DNA from: Rhynchonema sp. JSB1_4
Lineage: Eukaryota > Nematoda > Chromadorea > Monhysterida > Xyalidae
DNA length: 64,000 nt
Reading direction: 5' to 3'
Assembly (NCBI GenBank): GCA_030248065.1
Contig: JASAMV010004975.1
Coordinates: forward strand, 1-64,000
Position numbers and translations under genes: made by a program
In this document: piece after piece, positions 59,636-64,000 of the stretch
Numbering within the stretch: position 1 is the stretch's first letter
Layout: every line of letters begins with the position of its first letter
The notes under the pieces: model-generated
What the model was told of the DNA's origin: nothing
Seen by the model: the letters and a program-made list of their open reading frames with translations, nothing else
The model's database searches: none

Positions 59636-60571
59636 TTAAGCGTGGTGCACGACCGTTTTCTTGTACTGCACCGACCATTGAGCAGCCAGTTGGTTCATGT
59701 ACGCACTAGCCTGATCGCCTACCTGATTTTCACGCACCTTAGCGTTCAAACAAAGACAGAGTTTGGTTTTGATCCACGTGCCTGAGGGTTCAAGGTGGAC
59801 CAAAAGTTGACTAGGCAGCCAGACACCAAAACACAGAATGTTCACACCTTCAAATACCATCCAAATGATAATATTCACATATGCCTTAACAGTTAGGTCC
59901 GACACAGTCTTCGACGATATGATACGAGCTAAAATCATGCCAAGAGAAAGGCCGAGATGTAAACGATAACTACCCCTCAAACATCTGGTCAGAGTCAGCG
60001 AACGTTTTAGGAACAGACGCGTTTCCAGATTCTGTTGTGTTCCCGTCTTCTCAAACTCGGCCCAAGTTGCTTTCACCTTGCGCCCAACGAGCTCGAATGT
60101 GAGCCAACTTGAAAAATAAATGATAAAAATGATAGCAGGCATAATTCGGCCCATCGGCGAATTCTCCACCGTCAACCACGGGTGCGACTGATAGCAAAAC
60201 AGGGTCGGTTTGACCAGGTCAACATTCCTATAACCGCCCACAAGCATCACAACTGTGAGAGACGCCGACAACAAGTAAGCGACTAAAAGAAAACAATACG
60301 AAACATAAAACGGGATACGATAGTCGGATGGTGCTGAATGCTGATTGGCTGCTACCACGGCCAGCACACGACGATTGACCAACCAGCGTTGGAAGGCGAT
60401 TGCACTGACGATGAACACAGCTGCCCTCGATGATAACGCGTAGAAAATGTTGCGCCAAGCACACGAAATGGAGTTGTACTGTAAGAAGCCAGGTGTGGCA
60501 CAATTATCAACAGGTCGAAATGCGGCTGCTGATTTCCAGATAAAAACCCAAGTACCGTTGAGTTCCAGAGA
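59636..60571 (-). CDS. Seven-TM receptor, 3' exon (TM3 to TM7)
   Basis: One long open exon, about 311 codons to the stop at 59636; the acceptor is taken at CCAAATAAG near 60571 (a second in-frame acceptor is at 60478). Hydrophobic helices follow in order: IFYALSSRAAVFIVSAIAF ending in FQRW, FYVSYCFLLVAYLLSASLTV, MPAIIFIIYFSSWLTFEL, LHLGLSLGMILARI and VNIIIWMVFEGVNILCFGVW, then a cytosolic tail. The Cys in CAWRN lies exactly 25 residues before the Arg of FQRW, the spacing of C3.25 to R3.50 in rhodopsin-like receptors, so FQRW probably replaces DRY. TM7 lacks a clear NPxxY. TM1-TM2 are not found; they may lie in exons beyond the foldback to the right or outside the window. Ligand unknown. Confidence 0.5.
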   Translation of the reverse strand, partial: SLELNGTWVFIWKSAAAFRPVDNCATPGFLQYNSISCAWRNIFYALSSRAAVFIVSAIAFQRWLVNRRVLAVVAANQHSAPSDYRIPFYVSYCFLLVAYLLSASLTVVMLVGGYRNVDLVKPTLFCYQSHPWLTVENSPMGRIMPAIIFIIYFSSWLTFELVGRKVKATWAEFEKTGTQQNLETRLFLKRSLTLTRCLRGSYRLHLGLSLGMILARIISSKTVSDLTVKAYVNIIIWMVFEGVNILCFGVWLPSQLLVHLEPSGTWIKTKLCLCLNAKVRENQVGDQASAYMNQLAAQWSVQYKKTVVHHA

Positions 60572-60640
60572 CTTATTTGGAAAAAAGTTCCATTAATACA
60601 CCGTTAACATTCTTACTTTCATTTTCACCGTCGTACACAC

Positions 60641-62080
60641 TTAAAGCTGCTGGTTAACAGCCCTTCGACCACGCTTGATCTTGGGATAGTATATACAAAC
60701 AAAGTCTGGACATCGTGTTACTGGATAATCTGGCGAGCCGATTGGTTTCTTCCTGATGTTTCACGGCCACGTTGAAGTTTGCCCCTGGTGAAAAAACCGA
60801 AAAAATTTGAAACGCTGCTTGTGATGCCACGAATAGGCTGTTTCAAAGTTTGATGCTGGAGTGACAGCAACCTCCAACATTGCGGCGAAAACCGCAATGT
60901 ACAATAGCTATTGAAACGTCCGCATTGTTTAATAAAAACATAAAAGGTTTCAGAAACCTGGCCATTTTTTGTTAGGATTTTGTACGCGTGTAAGCATCTG
61001 TGGTGAATGAAATAAATTGTCAATTAGAAACAGAAATCCTCTAATTATCAAGTAATTTGTTTGTGCTTCCCAGTTTTCAAAACCTACACAGGTTATTATT
61101 ATTATTCTGCTGGCAACTTCGGAAGGAATTCCATATGCGGGGTCAGGACCCGAACGGTCTGCACTAACAATTACAACCGCTCAAAGCTAAGCTCAAATAA
61201 TATCACATATCACGAGGATATCACATATCACTGAAACTAAGCTGTAAAAACATTAGCGGCTTCATTGCTTCCGTTCCCAGAAGGTGACGATCACATTTAG
61301 TGTCCAAAACTGGAGGTGCGCTCCTTCCACGGCTTGTGATTAGGCGATCATCGGTGCGCAGGGTTGGGTTGAGACGTGCAGTAACCCTTCTTGTCCACTT
61401 TTTCTTCCGGTCTTATTTAGCTGTTGTCTTGATTTCTGTTTGGCCATCGAATTCGTACCTGCGTTCGTTCAGCCATTCGCACAGCCATCGATGGGTTGTT
61501 GAGGGACTTTTTTATTTTTCCAAAATAACTGTTGAAGTTGCTGTTGATTTGGAAAGGATTCGGTCAGATCCGGGTCAGTTTGGTGATGATGGCAATCATA
61601 CTTGAAAGCCAAAAAATATAAAAGCTCAGCGTCAGTGCAAAATCCTGTTCTCCCCCCCCTACACAGGTTACACAATGTTTACCACAACATGCGCAATGCA
61701 GCCATTCTCAAAGCGCTCACACAACGACAACACACAGCAAAATCCTAACAAAAAATGACCAGGTTTCTGAAACCTTTTAATTTTTTATTCAACAATGCGG
61801 GCGTTTCAATAGCTATTGTGCATTGCGGTTTTCGCCACAATGTTGGAGGTTGCTGTCACTCCAGTATTAAACTTTGAAACAGTCTATTCGTGTCACAGCA
61901 GCGTTGTCAAATTATTTCGGGTTTTTCACCAGGGGCAAACTTCAACGTGGGAGTGAAACATCAGGAAGCAACCAATCGGCTCGCCAGATAAGGGTCGAGT
62001 AGCACGATGTCCAAGCTTTGTTTATATATACTACCCCCAAGATTAAGCGCGGTCGAGGGGTTGTTAACCAGCAGCTTTAA
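60641..62080. mobile_element. TTAA foldback element carrying a later insertion
   Basis: TTAAAGCTGCTGGTTAACAG to TTGTTAACCAGCAGCTTTAA with inverted arms matching 465-1302 and 49515-50593. The arms are separated by a foreign segment at about 61093-61660 flanked by CTACACAGGTTA duplicates. The flanking TTAA sites fit piggyBac-type transposition. Confidence 0.8.
61093..61660 (-). mobile_element. Retroposon-like insertion with TAA-repeat tail
   Basis: Read on the minus strand it ends in AATAATAATAATAA, and it is flanked by 12-base direct repeats CTACACAGGTTA (about 61082 and 61661). A TAA-type tail with long target duplications suggests target-primed reverse transcription of a 5'-truncated LINE or a SINE. 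No reverse transcriptase frame was seen. GTTCGGGTCCTGACCC inside is B-box-like. Confidence 0.5.
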
Positions 62081-62521
62081 AGGCATAAAATCATAACTAA
62101 ACGACTTGCACCGATTTCCATGAAACTTGGCACATTAATTAGCCATAGTCCAAAACACTCACAGCCAAAATATTATTTTCCATACCAGCTCCTTGTCTGT
62201 GTCCGGGCGGCCGAAACTTGAAAAGTAGGGAACTGGCCTCCACACATTAAACTTGAAATATTTGGTGCGTTGCATGTGCTCTCGAAATACCGATTTAAAT
62301 TAGGTTTTTCACAAACGCTTGGGCTTTCATTTGATGCCACGTTCAACCCGATGGCACTACCATAGCTCGTGCTATATTGCTAAGAACACTCAAATTTGTA
62401 TTTTTAGCCCACTTAGCATCCGAACAAAGGCAAACCATCAATGCCGCTTAAAAGCCTCATTACCAACCTAATATTTCGCTTTGGTTTCAATTTTAATAGA
62501 CGATCAGGTTTGAGAGAAGTT

Positions 62522-62734
62522 CACTGGGTGCTGTCTTGTGGACGTGCTTTGCACAAAAGATGATAGATCAATAACGATACGATTTAGCCTTGTGGGCACG
62601 CATTGCGTTAGATCTGTGGATTCAGTTTCGGCCCATAATCTGGCCTTCTTGCAGTTGGAGTCTGGCCTTAGGGGCCGAAACTGCATCCACAGATATAACC
62701 CCAAGCGTGCCCACAAGGCTAAATCGTATCGTTA
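62522..62734. mobile_element. TIR element with 12-bp target duplication (copy 2)
   Basis: CACTGGGTGCTG to GTATCGTTA with an internal palindrome (AACGATACGATTTAGCC and complement; GTGGGCACGC). Flanked by TTGAGAGAAGTT at 62510-62521 and 62735-62746. Confidence 0.75.
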
Positions 62735-62810
62735 TTGAGAGAAGTTAACTCAATTGTGACTGATTTCGATTTTTGGCCACTCCCTGATCACCAAATATAC
62801 AATTGTCTGC

Positions 62811-64000
62811 AGCCTTTCTACATGACAATGACAATTATGCTGTGGAAGTATGACAAATGCAAATTCAGGTAGCAGAAATGAAGTTGTTTTCAATACATTA
62901 CAAAACTAAGTCAGATCACTTGTAACTTTGATGCAACGATTCATAAACGCTTTTTCAAAAAACTCGGAATAACGATAATAACGATAATAATAAACGCTTT
63001 TTCTGTGAGTTCTCGGCTACGGGGTATTTCTCACATGCACACGTCACACATAGAGCTATGACGCTACGGTCCTAGGAAGACGTGTGCCGTTTTCCTAAAA
63101 TATCGCTTTAAAATCAGCGCTGTAACTACGAAGGTCCTCAGAAAAACTTCAATGGATTGAGTCACTATCGTCCAAATTATGACTTCAGCCGGACGTATGC
63201 TGGACTTTCATCGTAGGCACCTGCAATCACGCGAGGATTTTTGTCTGTGTCTGCGAGATAACGATACGATTTAGCCTTGTGGGCACGCATTGCGTTAGAT
63301 CTGTAGACTCAGTTTCGGCCCATAATGCCAGACTGCAATGGCGCCCTGGGCCTTGTCAGCGCGTCAAAAAGCGCCAGTGGTTACCACAACATAAACCCAA
63401 ACTGCTCCAGCTCAACTTTGTCGGTTGAGTGAAACACCCAGTGCCCTGCTATCAAAAGAGATCTGTGGTGACCGCTTATGTTTCACTCACACTACAAAGT
63501 TGTGCTGTATCATTTTCGGTTTATGGTGGTAACCACTGGCGCTTTATGTCATCGACAAGGCCCAGGGCGCCATTGCAGTCTGGCATTATGGGCCGAAAAC
63601 TGGATCCACAGATCTAACGAATGCGTGCCCACAAGGCTAAATCGTATAGTTATCGACCCATCATCTCTTGTGCAAAGCACGTCCACAATAACATACCGAG
63701 CGTTTGCGAGATACATTGCTTATTTTAAAGCGATAATCCGAGAAAACGCCACTACTTTCTAGCAAGGTAGCGTCACAGGTCCATGTTTAATGTGAGCATG
63801 TGAAAAATACCCTGCAACCAAAAATTTGCCGAAATTCCTATCTTTTTGAAAAATGCGTTTATGAATCGTTGCGTCAAGGTTACAAGAAATCTGAGTTTGT
63901 TTTAATGTGCTGTGCTCCGTTGCTGCTACCAGAATTTGTATTTGTCATACTTTCACAGCATCGTCATCATGTAGAAAAGCTGCAGAAAAGGGTCAATTTG
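62811..64000. mobile_element. Large foldback running off the window
   Basis: Left arm from about 62811 (CTGCAGCCTTTCTACATGA, GAAGTATGACAAATGCAAAT, GCAACGATTCATAAACGC) is mirrored by the right arm to 63984 (GCGTTTATGAATCGTTGC, ATTTGTATTTGTCATACTTT, TCATGTAGAAAAGCTGCAG). Similarity continues to both outer sides, so the true ends lie outward. A TIR element (63261-63704) sits in its middle. Confidence 0.7.
63261..63704. mobile_element. TIR element with 9-bp target duplication (copy 3)
   Basis: ACGATACGATTTAGCCTTG at the left and AAGGCTAAATCGTATAG at the right, with the CAGACTGCAATGGCGCCC pair further in and a longer interior than copies 1 and 2. Flanked by TGCGAGATA at 63252-63260 and 63705-63713. 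Confidence 0.6.

Noticed and set aside
14000..64000. CRISPR array, bacterial operon or prophage
   Set aside because: The tandem repeats are palindromic eukaryotic satellites and foldbacks without unique spacers, and genes are intron-split.

Overview
The window is eukaryotic genomic DNA. Its genes are split by GT-AG introns, exons are short, and most of the sequence is non-coding and packed with small transposable elements and foldback palindromes. Several predicted proteins match families that are typical of, or largely restricted to, nematodes: a MOLO-1/TPM-type protein, a CX-module protein, a C6-like secreted protein and PAN-like cysteine-rich domains. A nematode or a close ecdysozoan relative is therefore the most likely source. 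All gene models were spliced by hand from codon phase, splice signals and protein pattern, with no database search.

Layout, left to right. A minus-strand gene (69-3712) codes for a short secreted/membrane protein with a segment like the ionotropic glutamate receptor ligand-binding lobe. A minus-strand gene (4486-8928) codes for a type II membrane protein with C-type lectin and PAN-like domains. From 9.4 to 20 kb there is mostly mobile DNA: a tRNA-like sequence split by a MITE, a 2.2-kb foldback element built of GAGGCGTGCG repeats (11742-13940), and one orphan membrane exon (19753-19975). Two plus-strand paralogues of an unrecognised single-pass membrane family follow (21006-23119 and 29390-35529). 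Next come a plus-strand secreted C6-like protein (36889-39256), a minus-strand CX-module protein (39774-42856) and a minus-strand MOLO-1-like protein (43434-50795). The third intron of the MOLO-like gene holds a 3.9-kb GAAACG satellite. To the right lie a small bHLH-like gene (51822-52190), a plus-strand two-TM protein (54441-57812) and the 3' part of a minus-strand seven-TM receptor gene (59636-60571). The right edge is a foldback that runs off the window.

Most genes point to secreted or membrane proteins (receptor, adhesion or channel-modulator types). Nothing shows that they form one pathway or operon: spacings are hundreds of bases to kilobases, and strands are mixed. Mobile elements fall into recurring families: TTAA-flanked foldbacks (piggyBac-like), CAGGGTTGGG elements with perfect 8-bp duplications (hAT-like), TA-flanked TIR MITEs (Tc1/mariner-like), TTA-flanked hairpins (PIF/Harbinger-like), and a TIR family with 9-13-bp duplications. 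Many sit inside introns, one exactly at a splice donor.
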